From NCBI GenBank assembly GCA_013298765.1, contig JAAFJA010000001.1:62001-126000 (forward strand): 64,000 bases of DNA. The letters run 5' to 3'. The notes beneath the pieces were generated by a model that was not told where the DNA came from, ran no database searches, and saw only the letters and a list, made by a program, of their open reading frames with translations. Each line of letters starts with the position of its first letter. Position 1 is the first letter of the stretch. Position numbers and translations under genes: made by a program. Of the stretch, positions 1 to 8,677 are shown piece by piece. This DNA is from Betaproteobacteria bacterium (GTDB lineage: Bacteria; Pseudomonadota; Gammaproteobacteria; Burkholderiales; Casimicrobiaceae).

Positions 1-936
1 GACTGAATCGAACATCGTTACCTCAGCATCGCTTGCGCGACCGACATTGCGCCCCGCCAGCACTTCCCATAGCTCAGTGACTGCGAAGTCAGTGGGCATT
101 TGTTGCAAATCGCCTTCAATCCGGGTTTGCGGCTCATATTCGACAAATACCTTCGCCAGTGCCATCACCTCTGGCGGGATTTCCGTTTTGCCGGGGCAAT
201 CGCCACCAACCGCGTTGAGATGAACGCCTGGCTCAATCATGTCGGCAGATAGGATCGCCGCGTTCGTTTTGTCAGCGGTCACCGTGGTCACGATGTCTGC
301 ACCACAAACGGCTTCGCGCGCGCTCGAACACACCGTTAGCACCAGGTTAGCTGCGTCGCCGCTTCGCTCTAGATTGCGGACCAATTTTGCTGTTGCGCTT
401 GGGTCACAGTCGTAGAGACGGATTTCTTCGATGCCGAGCAAGTGATGAAACGCAAGCGCTTGAAACTCACTTTGAGCGCCGTTGCCGATCAAGGCCATCG
501 TGCGCGAATTCGCACGTGCGAGCGCGCGCGCCGCGACTGCCGAAGTGGCCGCGGTGCGAATCGCAGTCGTTAGCGTCAGCTCGCTAATCAACAGCGGCAT
601 CCCAGTTGCGACGTCTGCGAGCACACCGAAGGCCATCACGGTGGGTAAGCCGATGGCGGTGTTCTTGGGGTGACCGTTTACGTACTTAAACGTAAATGAT
701 TTGTCGTCTGCGATAGGCATCAACTCAATGACACCGTCGCGGGAATGGCATGCGAGCCGCGCCGATTTATCAAACGACTTCCAACGCAAAAAATCTTGAG
801 CAATGTTTGCGGCAACGCCTTGCAGGCATTGCGGCAAACCGCGCTCGGCGATCATGCGCGCGACCTCGGGTGCGCTCAAAAAGCGCGTTTCTTCGTGTCG
901 ATTTCGTTTTAGTGTTTGCTGTGAATTGCGATCCAT
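1..936 (-). CDS. Ornithine cyclodeaminase / mu-crystallin family protein (3' end outside window)
   Basis: Reading the minus strand from an ATG at 936, the frame stays open to the window edge (312 codons). The usual family length is about 350 residues, so roughly 40 C-terminal residues are missing. The protein starts MDRNSQQTLK and contains the family signature AVGGDCPGKTE near residue 247, a Rossmann-like ALIGNGAQSEFQ segment near residue 150, and the substrate-side motif KYVNGHPKN. Known members convert ornithine to proline plus ammonia or reduce cyclic imino acids with NAD(P)H; which one this does cannot be told. The gene is divergent from an Lrp/AsnC regulator with a shared 150-bp control region, which fits amino-acid-responsive regulation by that neighbour. 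Family assignment is secure, substrate is inferred. Confidence 0.9.
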   Translation of the reverse strand, partial: MDRNSQQTLKRNRHEETRFLSAPEVARMIAERGLPQCLQGVAANIAQDFLRWKSFDKSARLACHSRDGVIELMPIADDKSFTFKYVNGHPKNTAIGLPTVMAFGVLADVATGMPLLISELTLTTAIRTAATSAVAARALARANSRTMALIGNGAQSEFQALAFHHLLGIEEIRLYDCDPSATAKLVRNLERSGDAANLVLTVCSSAREAVCGADIVTTVTADKTNAAILSADMIEPGVHLNAVGGDCPGKTEIPPEVMALAKVFVEYEPQTRIEGDLQQMPTDFAVTELWEVLAGRNVGRASDAEVTMFDSV

Positions 937-1045
937 TGGTTGGCTCCGTGGGTCAGGTGAAGGGCGGCTCGGAAGGGTGAAACGCCACGGAGAGAATTTT
1001 GAAGCTTGGTTGCGTCAAGCAAAAGCCTAAAAACTGATAGAAATC

Positions 1046-1059
1046 GATAAATTTTTATC
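1046..1059. promoter_or_regulatory. AT-rich palindrome, candidate Lrp-type operator
   Basis: The sequence GATAAATTTTTATC is a perfect 6-bp inverted repeat around a 2-bp centre. It lies in the short divergent gap between the ornithine cyclodeaminase and the Lrp/AsnC gene, about 33 bp before the regulator's ATG. Lrp/AsnC proteins are known to bind AT-rich imperfect palindromes and often autoregulate. Its role here is inferred from position and shape. Confidence 0.45.
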
Positions 1060-1091
1060 ATTATGACAATTTTCACTGGCAAAATGTGCAA

Positions 1092-1517
1092 ATGGACGAG
1101 ATAGATCACAAGCTCATTGCGCTGCTTCGGCAAAACGCTCGCGAAAGCATCGCCACGTTAGCGGCGAGACTGAAAGTCTCTCGCGGCACCGTTACTAACC
1201 GCCTCACTAAAATGGAAGAAGAAGGCATTATTGTTGGGTACACAATAAAGCTGAGACCTGACGTTAAACCCGAACAAATCAAGGCTTGGACGAGTATTGC
1301 TGTTGATGGAAACCGTACGCGCGAAGTGATCGCCAATCTCATGGGCGAGCCCGGCGTCGCCACACTTGTCGATACCAATGGTCGCTGGGATCTACTCGCT
1401 GAGCTGCGCGCCGAAAACCTGCAAGACCTCGCCAAAGTGCTCGAACGAATTCGCTTGCTCAAAGGCATCGCGAACACGGAAACGAGTATTCACTTGGAGA
1501 CCTACAGACTCTCGTAG
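1092..1517 (+). CDS. Lrp/AsnC family transcriptional regulator
   Basis: A 141-residue protein with the family layout. An N-terminal winged helix-turn-helix (about residues 1-60, MDEIDHKLIALLRQNARES, then the recognition-helix segment SRGTVTNRLTKME) precedes a C-terminal RAM/AsnC effector domain (GEPGVATLVDTNGRWDLLAE, ending HLETYRLS). Family members sense amino acids and form octameric discs on DNA. A GTG codon two codons upstream (1086) is possible, but the ATG at 1092 begins the usual MDEID start. It is divergent from the ornithine cyclodeaminase gene, its most likely target. The effector is unknown, possibly ornithine, arginine or another basic amino acid. Confidence 0.93.
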   Translation: MDEIDHKLIALLRQNARESIATLAARLKVSRGTVTNRLTKMEEEGIIVGYTIKLRPDVKPEQIKAWTSIAVDGNRTREVIANLMGEPGVATLVDTNGRWDLLAELRAENLQDLAKVLERIRLLKGIANTETSIHLETYRLS

Positions 1518-1844
1518 CGACAGAGCGCGCTCAGACACTTTTTACGATCACCTGCGGAGTCCTGCGCAACAGGGCGTTGATGCGCTTACGACCTCTTCAC
1601 ACGGCGCCGCATAGAAATGCGTCTGGCGGAGGAAAGCATCGCTGCAAGAACCGAAGCTCCCTTAGCTAGGCGAGGCATTTTCAGAAATTCTTGACGTAGC
1701 GGCACGAGTTCAAATCGGCTCTGCAAGATTACTTTTAGCTAGACACCGACGCGTCGCGAGGAGATCAGCACGGTGGACTCGTACCGCGCTGGTCACTGCG
1801 TTCGACCGCACCACTCCGTCTGAACGATACCTTGTGAATGGGGG
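1518..1844. other. Intergenic stretch without recognised feature
   Basis: About 330 bases lie between the Lrp gene and the convergent end of the 1577-residue hydrolase gene. I see no convincing open frame, hairpin with a T-run or repeat. Short frames here lack a ribosome site and protein-like composition. Confidence 0.5.
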
Positions 1845-4800
1845 TTATGGCGCGACAGCTCGGCGCTGGGCGACCCATTGCCAATAGTTCGGCGATTGAT
1901 ACGCGTTGGTGGCGGAGTACGCTTTGCCCCAGGCGTTATGCCCGCCGCCGCTCGTGCAGCTCGCGCCGGGGTCCGTAGTCGTGATCGCAGGAGTGTTGCA
2001 GAAATAATGTGACTGAATCACTCCGCCGCTTGCAGAGAGCGCGCCGCCGTTTGCAATCAAGCTTGTCACCAACGTATTCTGGCTGCTCGCATCACCGCCG
2101 CTACCAAGGTTCGCAGCGTGCCAGCTAGGGATACTCGCAGCACGTTGCCAGCCACTTGTCGTCATCGAGCTACCCCACCCTTGATTCGAGACGACGCTCC
2201 AGCTGGCAAGCGGCAATCCGCCCCGCGTTGCGTGGATGACCACGGGCCCAGTACCAGCGCTCAACCCAGTCACATTAATCGCATCCGGTAACACGCGATA
2301 GTGCGTCTCGATGTAGTTTCTTAAGCCCGCCATCAGACGTTCTTCTTCGCCAGAAAATTCGTCAAAGTTCCACGCCAACTGCGGACTCACGATGATGAGG
2401 TCCGGCCGAAAACCGGAATCATTGGCCACGTTGTAAGGCGGTGTTCCACTCGCCGCAGCAGCGTACTGTTTGGTCAGCTCAGCGCGCCCGTTCCCGAACT
2501 GCCCGAGGCCGTGTCTAAAGATCACCACTGGGTAGCTGCGGTTGGCATTCGCCGCCTCAAAATAGCTTGGCGGTACATAGACCAACGCGAACAAAGCGTT
2601 CATCGGGGCGTATTGAAATGCGCTATCAGATGCCAGCTTCGAGTAGCGGAATTCGATAGCGTCTTGTCGGCTCGCACTCAGTGTGTCTCCCGTCGTCGTT
2701 GCCGACGCTAGCGCCCAGTCGCTCACGCCGCTCGCAGTACGTGCACGAACGCGATAGCTGTAGCGAGTGCCGGCGGTTACGATGTTGCTCAACACCACGA
2801 GATTTGGCGCGCTGCCCGTCGTCGTGTTACGCGCCTCATCAACGAACGCGCTCACGGCAGCGCCAACCGTCGCGTGAGATACGAAGCGACCGTTCTGCGT
2901 TGCGCGCTCAATGTCGTAGCCAGTGGCGCCGTTCACGGCCGTCCACGAAAGATCCACGCGATTCGCATTGACGCTCGTCACAACGAGTGTGGGCGCGGCA
3001 GCGTTGGTTGCAATTTGGAGTGCACCGCCGCACTGCCCCGCAAACCAGGTCGCCGCGTTTGTCGTGTTGGCTGCGGTACCTGCAGTCACCGCGTCACCTT
3101 TGAGCCCGCGCATCGCCCGCATCAGGATGAGTCCATCGACGGTCGAAAGAACGCTACCGCCACTGACATTGAGGTTCGCGGGCTCTGCGTTTGCGTGGAG
3201 CGCAGACGTGGTTGTCGCGGTCGCGCAACGTCCACTGAGCCCGCTAAACGAGCTCGCGGCATAACCGGACATGCGTCGCAGAATCGCAACGCCATCAAAC
3301 TGCGGTTCGATCACTCCATTTTTGTCGATATCAAGCGCACAGGTTCCGTCGATCGCGGCGAAGTTTGCCGCGACACTCGATGTGACGTTGGTGAACGCCT
3401 GAGCGCCAACCCACTTTCCCGCGACTTGGGGATGGATACTGCCACTCCACCCCGATTTCGCTAGGGCACAACTGTAATTTCCTTCACTATCGGGAACTGT
3501 ACAAGTGATGCCCGAGCCCGATACACACAAGCTCGCGCCGGCGAGGCCGGTGGTGGTACTTCCCGCAACATGAACCTTGCCCGAGATCGTAAGCGTGGCT
3601 GCGCTAACGGTGACATTCACTGCGGACGACGTTGCAATCAATCCAGCCGTCGTCGTGTTCACCCGCGCGGTGTAGCTCGTGGTCGTCGCCGGGCTCACCG
3701 ATAAGGTGTAGGGGGAGGTCGTGTCAGTTCCCACGAGTGTGCTGCCCGAGAAAAACTCCACGGAGCCGACGCTTGTGTTGCTGACCGTGGGCGTCGCGGT
3801 CAATACCGTGCTCTGGCCAACCGTGATGGAGCTCGGCGAAGCAGCCAAGGTGATCGTCGCTGCAGGAGTCGAAACTGTAACCGTGACCGAGGAAGACGTT
3901 GCAGTCAATCCAGCCGTCGTCGTGTTCACCCGCACGGTGTAGCTCGTAGTCACAGCCGGGCTCACCGAAAGCGTGTAAGGTGCAGTCGTATCAGTGCCCA
4001 CGAGTGTGCTGCCCGAGAAAAACTCCACGGACGTCACGCTTGTGTTGCTGACCGTCGGTGTCGCGGTCAATACGGTGCTCTGGCCAACCGTGATGGAGCT
4101 CGGCGAAGCGGTCAAGGCGATACTCGCTGCTGGCGTCGAACTTGAGGCCAGTTTGAACGTCCGAACTTCGCCGGGGTAAAGGTCGAAACGCAGTTCATTA
4201 CTTGCTAGGGAGGCGCTACTTAAGAGATCCGTCACAGCGCCGGTTCCCGGCAACGTAACAACAACCCCTGTTTTCGCGTTCAATGCCGTGTTGATCACAG
4301 CGAAGTACGTGCCATGCGTTGATGTCGCATAAGCCCGCACGACTATATCCGGCGTGGTCGTTGCGTTCGCGACGGTGGTTGACGCGACCGCAGGCAAGGA
4401 TCGCAATGCTGCGCTGAACCGACGCACATATTCTGGAAAGCCGCGCGAGAAACTGGAAGACTCCAAGTAGGCGACGTGAAACGGGTTTCCGTTGGCAAGC
4501 GCGCGCGCTTCGGCAAGCATTGAATGCGCGCCCTCACGATCCACGGCGACCGAGGTATAGCCGACGATGCCGCGAAACGGATGCACGTTCTCCACCGCAT
4601 ACGGCCCACTACAGGACATAGACGTCCAGCTCCACTCGAGGCTGGTTGGGCCGCCATTGTCTTCGTTGAGCGGATAGTGTTTGGTAAGGAATTGCCCACC
4701 GTCACCGTTACTAAATCTCGACAGTGTTGCGGCGTCACTCACGGTGAATAGCCCCGTACCAAACGGATAGTTCATCGCTACGCCTGACTCATTGGCATAA

Positions 4801-6578
4801 CGCTCCGGATCAGCTGGCGGGGCGGAATGCCCCATCTCCTCCGAGCCGGCGACCGCAGGCAAAAAACGCTTTAGCCCGAAATCATGAATCTTTCCTTGAA
4901 CGGCGTTTGTTGGCGACGTGGTGTACCAGTTGTATTGAAACCAGTTGTCGTTCAGCGTGCCTCGGTAGGCGCTCCACCAGTTCGGATCATCGGTCACAAG
5001 GTTTACGTAAGAACCGGTTGCTGTTGCATATGAATTTGGCACCGTCTCTTGTGGGTAGGCCGCAAACAGCACTTGCATCTGATTGTTGCCGGTGGATTGG
5101 CGAAGGTAGTCGCGCAGACCGGTCAAATAGTTTTTCCTTTGTCCGTACCACCAAGCGTAGTACGCATCACGACTTGCAGCATCGTCTCGCAACTGTTGCA
5201 GGGTGCGTGTCGCAGCTGGATTGGCAGCGTTGTAACGCGCGAGCGTCGCAGCGGAGAAGCTGATCGGCATATCCGTTTGCCGAGTGCGCACCCAAGCGCC
5301 TAGAAAGTTCGCTTTGCTCGCGTGCGCGGTGATCGTGTACTCAAGCATCTTGCGAAAGTCAGTCACCGCGTCCGGATCCGTGATGTCAACAGCAGAATCC
5401 TCAGTCCACGGGATACCGGTGTACCAGCCGTCGCTTGGCGCGAATAAGCGCGACACACGACGCTGAGTGCCTAGGCTCTTATATGTCCCGCCGCAGCCAG
5501 ATGCGCCGCATTGACCAATTGAGCCGGAGTACTCGTAGTACGGAATGACATTAAGACCCCGCTGGCCCGCTCGCTCAACGATACGCGACCAAATCGTTTT
5601 CCAGTTGCTCATTGCAGCCGGGGGCCCTGGGTTATTGACCCAGTTCTGATCAAGCGAGTCCCAGCCTTGGTTGTGCCCCCACTCAAGCAAGTCTTTGCCA
5701 ATCGTGTCGAAGCCAAGCGCAATAGCGAGCGTCATCTTGGCATCGAACCAATTGAGCGGATCGACGAACGCGCGCTTAGTCTCGGTGTCGCCGATCGCGG
5801 CTTCGTCTGCCATTTCCTCGCGCCAGTAAAGGTGCCGCTTTTGCAACGCGTCAGGTAGCGGTGTGAAATTGGGTCCCGCAATGTTCGCGGCGTTAACGCG
5901 CCACAACTTAATCTTCCCCACAGCCGTACCGACCGAGCGAGGATCATTGCGATCGTAGGACTGAAACATCACAACGTCAAAACCGTCGGCCGGTAGCAAC
6001 GAACGCAGTGCGCACATCTGGTTACGCTGCGTGTTGAAGTTCACCGAGGTCCGCTCGTGCAACACAAACAGTTGTCGATACGATTTCCAGCTTTGTGACT
6101 GAGGGTAGTTGAGCGATTCCAGCGTTGTCGGCGTATAAGTGAATCGCACGTCTCCGATGGCGGTGCCCGTAGAAAAACCCCGCACGAAATCAGCCCCGCG
6201 ATTCGCGATGAAGAGCGTTCGCGGTACGTCATCCGGGTATTCAATCTCGAGCACATAAGCGGCGCCAGCCACCAAGCCCTTGTTTTGCCCAATCCGGTAG
6301 GACATTGCTTTGGGGACCGTGCTCATCGCGAGCGTACGTGCGGTGCGACCCAGAAGCGTGGCTGTACCGCTGGCTCCCACGGGCAGCTGTGCATTCGGAG
6401 CAACGAGACTGGTATCGATTTCATCAACCAGCGTTAGCGCACCAAATGGTTGGGCTTCTAAAGGCACCGGCGCGTCGATTGGCGCAGCGGACAACGTAGC
6501 AGTGAAAAACAGCCCGAAAATGGCTGTAAACATTGCATTCATGGCTATTCTTACAATCTCTTTAAAGCTAGTTTTCAT
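1845..6578 (-). CDS. Large exported multidomain hydrolase with Ig-like, dockerin-like, FN3 and C-terminal esterase domains
   Basis: A 1577-residue protein with a Sec signal peptide (hydrophobic AMFTAIFGLFFTATLSAAP near residues 15-33). Residues about 35-800 are a large region rich in aromatic and acidic residues that resembles a glycoside-hydrolase-like barrel plus sandwich; I cannot name a family. Residues about 816-993 are two nearly identical Ig-like repeats. Next come a carboxypeptidase-regulatory-like segment (about 995-1075), a dockerin-like calcium-loop segment (about 1076-1163, LDIDKNGVIEP and STVDGLILMRAMRG), and a fibronectin type III domain (about 1196-1296). The C-terminus (about 1312-1577) is an alpha/beta-hydrolase esterase with nucleophile motif GLSAGTG and a late His in GGGHNAWG. 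It is downstream of GH43 and pectate lyase genes on the same strand, so a role in plant cell-wall polysaccharide breakdown outside the cell is inferred. Confidence 0.8.
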   Translation of the reverse strand: MKTSFKEIVRIAMNAMFTAIFGLFFTATLSAAPIDAPVPLEAQPFGALTLVDEIDTSLVAPNAQLPVGASGTATLLGRTARTLAMSTVPKAMSYRIGQNKGLVAGAAYVLEIEYPDDVPRTLFIANRGADFVRGFSTGTAIGDVRFTYTPTTLESLNYPQSQSWKSYRQLFVLHERTSVNFNTQRNQMCALRSLLPADGFDVVMFQSYDRNDPRSVGTAVGKIKLWRVNAANIAGPNFTPLPDALQKRHLYWREEMADEAAIGDTETKRAFVDPLNWFDAKMTLAIALGFDTIGKDLLEWGHNQGWDSLDQNWVNNPGPPAAMSNWKTIWSRIVERAGQRGLNVIPYYEYSGSIGQCGASGCGGTYKSLGTQRRVSRLFAPSDGWYTGIPWTEDSAVDITDPDAVTDFRKMLEYTITAHASKANFLGAWVRTRQTDMPISFSAATLARYNAANPAATRTLQQLRDDAASRDAYYAWWYGQRKNYLTGLRDYLRQSTGNNQMQVLFAAYPQETVPNSYATATGSYVNLVTDDPNWWSAYRGTLNDNWFQYNWYTTSPTNAVQGKIHDFGLKRFLPAVAGSEEMGHSAPPADPERYANESGVAMNYPFGTGLFTVSDAATLSRFSNGDGGQFLTKHYPLNEDNGGPTSLEWSWTSMSCSGPYAVENVHPFRGIVGYTSVAVDREGAHSMLAEARALANGNPFHVAYLESSSFSRGFPEYVRRFSAALRSLPAVASTTVANATTTPDIVVRAYATSTHGTYFAVINTALNAKTGVVVTLPGTGAVTDLLSSASLASNELRFDLYPGEVRTFKLASSSTPAASIALTASPSSITVGQSTVLTATPTVSNTSVTSVEFFSGSTLVGTDTTAPYTLSVSPAVTTSYTVRVNTTTAGLTATSSSVTVTVSTPAATITLAASPSSITVGQSTVLTATPTVSNTSVGSVEFFSGSTLVGTDTTSPYTLSVSPATTTSYTARVNTTTAGLIATSSAVNVTVSAATLTISGKVHVAGSTTTGLAGASLCVSGSGITCTVPDSEGNYSCALAKSGWSGSIHPQVAGKWVGAQAFTNVTSSVAANFAAIDGTCALDIDKNGVIEPQFDGVAILRRMSGYAASSFSGLSGRCATATTTSALHANAEPANLNVSGGSVLSTVDGLILMRAMRGLKGDAVTAGTAANTTNAATWFAGQCGGALQIATNAAAPTLVVTSVNANRVDLSWTAVNGATGYDIERATQNGRFVSHATVGAAVSAFVDEARNTTTGSAPNLVVLSNIVTAGTRYSYRVRARTASGVSDWALASATTTGDTLSASRQDAIEFRYSKLASDSAFQYAPMNALFALVYVPPSYFEAANANRSYPVVIFRHGLGQFGNGRAELTKQYAAAASGTPPYNVANDSGFRPDLIIVSPQLAWNFDEFSGEEERLMAGLRNYIETHYRVLPDAINVTGLSAGTGPVVIHATRGGLPLASWSVVSNQGWGSSMTTSGWQRAASIPSWHAANLGSGGDASSQNTLVTSLIANGGALSASGGVIQSHYFCNTPAITTTDPGASCTSGGGHNAWGKAYSATNAYQSPNYWQWVAQRRAVAP
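3603..4137 (-). repeat. Tandem 267-bp repeat encoding two Ig-like domains
   Basis: Two in-frame copies of an 89-codon unit lie head to tail inside the large hydrolase gene. The segment beginning CCCACGAGTGTGCTGCCCGA occurs at 3730 and again at 3997, an offset of 267 bp. Both translate to an Ig-like domain with ASPSSITVGQSTVLTATPT and VEFFSGSTLVGTDTT. The near identity points to recent duplication or gene conversion. Outer limits are approximate. Confidence 0.85.
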
Positions 6579-6850
6579 CGACTTCGTGCGCAGTTTTGGC
6601 GAGCATCACCTCTACAAATTCTAGTTGAGAAAACGATTTCACAATAGTTACTGTTACGGATGGCTCGGATTTCCTGTCTGCCTCAACAAATCAACGCGAC
6701 CATCACCCGTAGGCGACTGCGAAAGAGGCCATCACGGCGCGCCCTCGCTCAGCCTACGCCCCGCTAGGTTCGCCACTCGGGGGCGCAACGGCGGTGGGAT
6801 AGACGACCACAATGTCGCTCTCCCGTGACATCGTCGCTGGTCATACAGCA
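6579..6850. other. Intergenic gap in the polysaccharide-degradation cluster
   Basis: About 270 bases between the GH43 stop and the large hydrolase start. I see no gene or clear terminator, but it is long enough to hold a separate promoter for the hydrolase gene. Confidence 0.4.
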
Positions 6851-8560
6851 CTACGGCAACGCTCGATACACGAATCGACTGAATCTGACTTTTCCCTGTT
6901 TAGACGCGTAAATGGCGGGCCGCAAACTCATGAAACCAGAGGCGACGTTATGGTGATAACCAGAGACCTCCATTTGCGTGCCGTACTTTTGCCACGATTT
7001 GCCGTGATCGTGGCTGGTGTGGACGCTTACGATGTGTCGGTTGTTGGTCAAACGCATTCGAAGTGAATTCGTCATCCCGATCGGCTTCGCCGTGTTTCTT
7101 TGGTCGAGACCATACCGATGCAGCACAAAATTGCGTGAATTCACACCGACGCCTGCGTAGAGTCGGTCGTTATAGAACAGCAATACACCCGCCTGTGCGC
7201 CTTCATCAAAATCGATGTCGACCTCCAGCTGATACGCCTGATCGCCCGCCGCAAAAGACAAGGGTGAACTGTTCCCAGGTGAATCGCCTTTGGCGATGAG
7301 CTCGAGCTGTCCGTCTCGATAAGTCACCCGAGACCACTCGTCGGCGCTTGGTCGGAAGAAACTCCACTGCACGCCCAATTTATTCGTCTTGAAATCATCC
7401 GAAAGCGCAAGGCCGTGTTGTGGGGTTGGCACCGTCGAGCCGCGTGTTGCCGGTATCGGGATCGGCGCGCCAGCGTCGTGCTGCGATGCTCGAAACCAAC
7501 CGTCTTCTGTCCACTCAATGGGCGAGAGCAATGTCTGTCGCCCGAGCGTGTAGAACCCATTCTCATAGCCGTGGTAAACCATGTACCAGTCCTTTGAGTT
7601 TGGCCCTTCAACCAGCGTCGCATGCCCTTTTGACCACCATTTCTCCGCTGGCGACTCTGTGCGAATGATTGGATTGTGAGGCGAGTTTTCCCACGGTCCG
7701 TGGATCGATTTCGAGCGAGCAGAGATCACCATATGCCCCGTGGGCGGACCAGCTGTGCCGCCCAGCGCGAGCGTCATGTAGAAATACTCGCCGCGGCGAA
7801 TCAGCTTCGGCCCTTCTTGCGAGTAGCTCTCTACATCCCATTCCTCGGGATACTTCCAACCCGAATACACGTGCTCCAACGGGCCGACGATCGAAAGTCC
7901 ATCGTCAGACAAGCGAACGCGCCCACCGCCGGACAAAAATAGGTATCGCTTCCCGTCTTCACCGACCGCGTGGCCGGGATCAATACGCGAATTGTTGAGG
8001 GCGACTGGAGCCGACCACGGGCCACGAATGTCACTCGCGTGAATGACATAAATATTGTCGTTACCGGCACGTTTCGCCGGCAGGTAAATGTAGTAACGGC
8101 CATCATGCTTGATGAGCTCCGGCGCCCATACGCTACCGACATATTCCTTAAGCGCGGCACCGATTGGCACCCAATTGATCAGATCGCGTGAGTGCCAAAT
8201 CGTCAGTCCGGGATATGACTCAAACGACGAAAAGGTCATGTAGTAGTCGGAGCCATCTTTCAAGATGGTCGGGTCGGGGCGATCACCCGCCATGACTGGG
8301 TTCAGGAAAAAACCGTTGCCGAGGTCTGCCTTTCGCTGGCCCTCGATCCCACGCGCCCAATCTTGGCAGGGACGCAGGTACGCTTGATTGTCAACGAGGT
8401 TGCAGTTCATGCGCGAAGTCGCAAGCGACGTTTGATTGAAAAACAACGCAACCAGTAGCGCAATCACTCGCCCGTTGTGTCTAAGGAAACACTGAATAAG
8501 TCCGCGTGATGCAGCGCGCGGCGGATTGGGATGAGCTGGAAGCCCAAAATTCTGAGGCAT
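6851..8560 (-). CDS. Exported glycoside hydrolase family 43 protein
   Basis: A 569-residue frame from the ATG at 8560. The five-bladed propeller of GH43 is visible. The general-base Asp is in GDRPDPTILKDGSDYYMTFS, the pKa-modulating Asp in IDPGHAVGEDGKRY, the acid Glu in SQEGPKLIRRGEYFY, and a late GHATLVEGP carries the conserved His. The last 180 residues form a lectin-like sandwich (DDFKTNKLGVQWSFF). GH43 enzymes are arabinanases, arabinofuranosidases or xylosidases; specificity cannot be read. The first 26 residues are encoded by a MITE-like element, so the native start may be the GTG at 8467, directly before the hydrophobic signal VIALLVALFFNQTSLA. It follows a pectate lyase gene on the same strand, consistent with pectin side-chain removal. 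Confidence 0.9.
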   Translation of the reverse strand: MPQNFGLPAHPNPPRAASRGLIQCFLRHNGRVIALLVALFFNQTSLATSRMNCNLVDNQAYLRPCQDWARGIEGQRKADLGNGFFLNPVMAGDRPDPTILKDGSDYYMTFSSFESYPGLTIWHSRDLINWVPIGAALKEYVGSVWAPELIKHDGRYYIYLPAKRAGNDNIYVIHASDIRGPWSAPVALNNSRIDPGHAVGEDGKRYLFLSGGGRVRLSDDGLSIVGPLEHVYSGWKYPEEWDVESYSQEGPKLIRRGEYFYMTLALGGTAGPPTGHMVISARSKSIHGPWENSPHNPIIRTESPAEKWWSKGHATLVEGPNSKDWYMVYHGYENGFYTLGRQTLLSPIEWTEDGWFRASQHDAGAPIPIPATRGSTVPTPQHGLALSDDFKTNKLGVQWSFFRPSADEWSRVTYRDGQLELIAKGDSPGNSSPLSFAAGDQAYQLEVDIDFDEGAQAGVLLFYNDRLYAGVGVNSRNFVLHRYGLDQRNTAKPIGMTNSLRMRLTNNRHIVSVHTSHDHGKSWQKYGTQMEVSGYHHNVASGFMSLRPAIYASKQGKVRFSRFVYRALP

Positions 8561-8672
8561 AGCGGGGCTATGTTGAAGAATTTTGGGGTTTCAGATCGCC
8601 CAGCTCCGTCGATGCCTTGCCGCGCATCGGCAAGATTGCCTCCGGCACGTGGGACTTGTTCAGTGTTTCCTT
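8483..8672. mobile_element. MITE-like element with 21-bp terminal inverted repeats
   Basis: The ends at 8483-8503 and 8652-8672 are inverted repeats of 21 bp with one mismatch (core GGAAACACTGAATAAGTCC against GGACTTGTTCAGTGTTTCC). Inside lies a second inverted repeat, CCCAAAATTCT at 8543-8553 against AGAATTTTGGG at 8577-8587, around the palindrome CATAGCGGGGCTATG. GAGCTGG/CCAGCTC lies just outside this inner pair. The element is 190 bp and has no transposase. It exactly fills the junction between the pectate lyase stop and the GH43 coding region. No clean target duplication is visible. Ends of this kind are typical of non-autonomous derivatives of insertion sequences; the parent family is not identified. 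Confidence 0.8.
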
Positions 8673-8677
8673 CAGCA

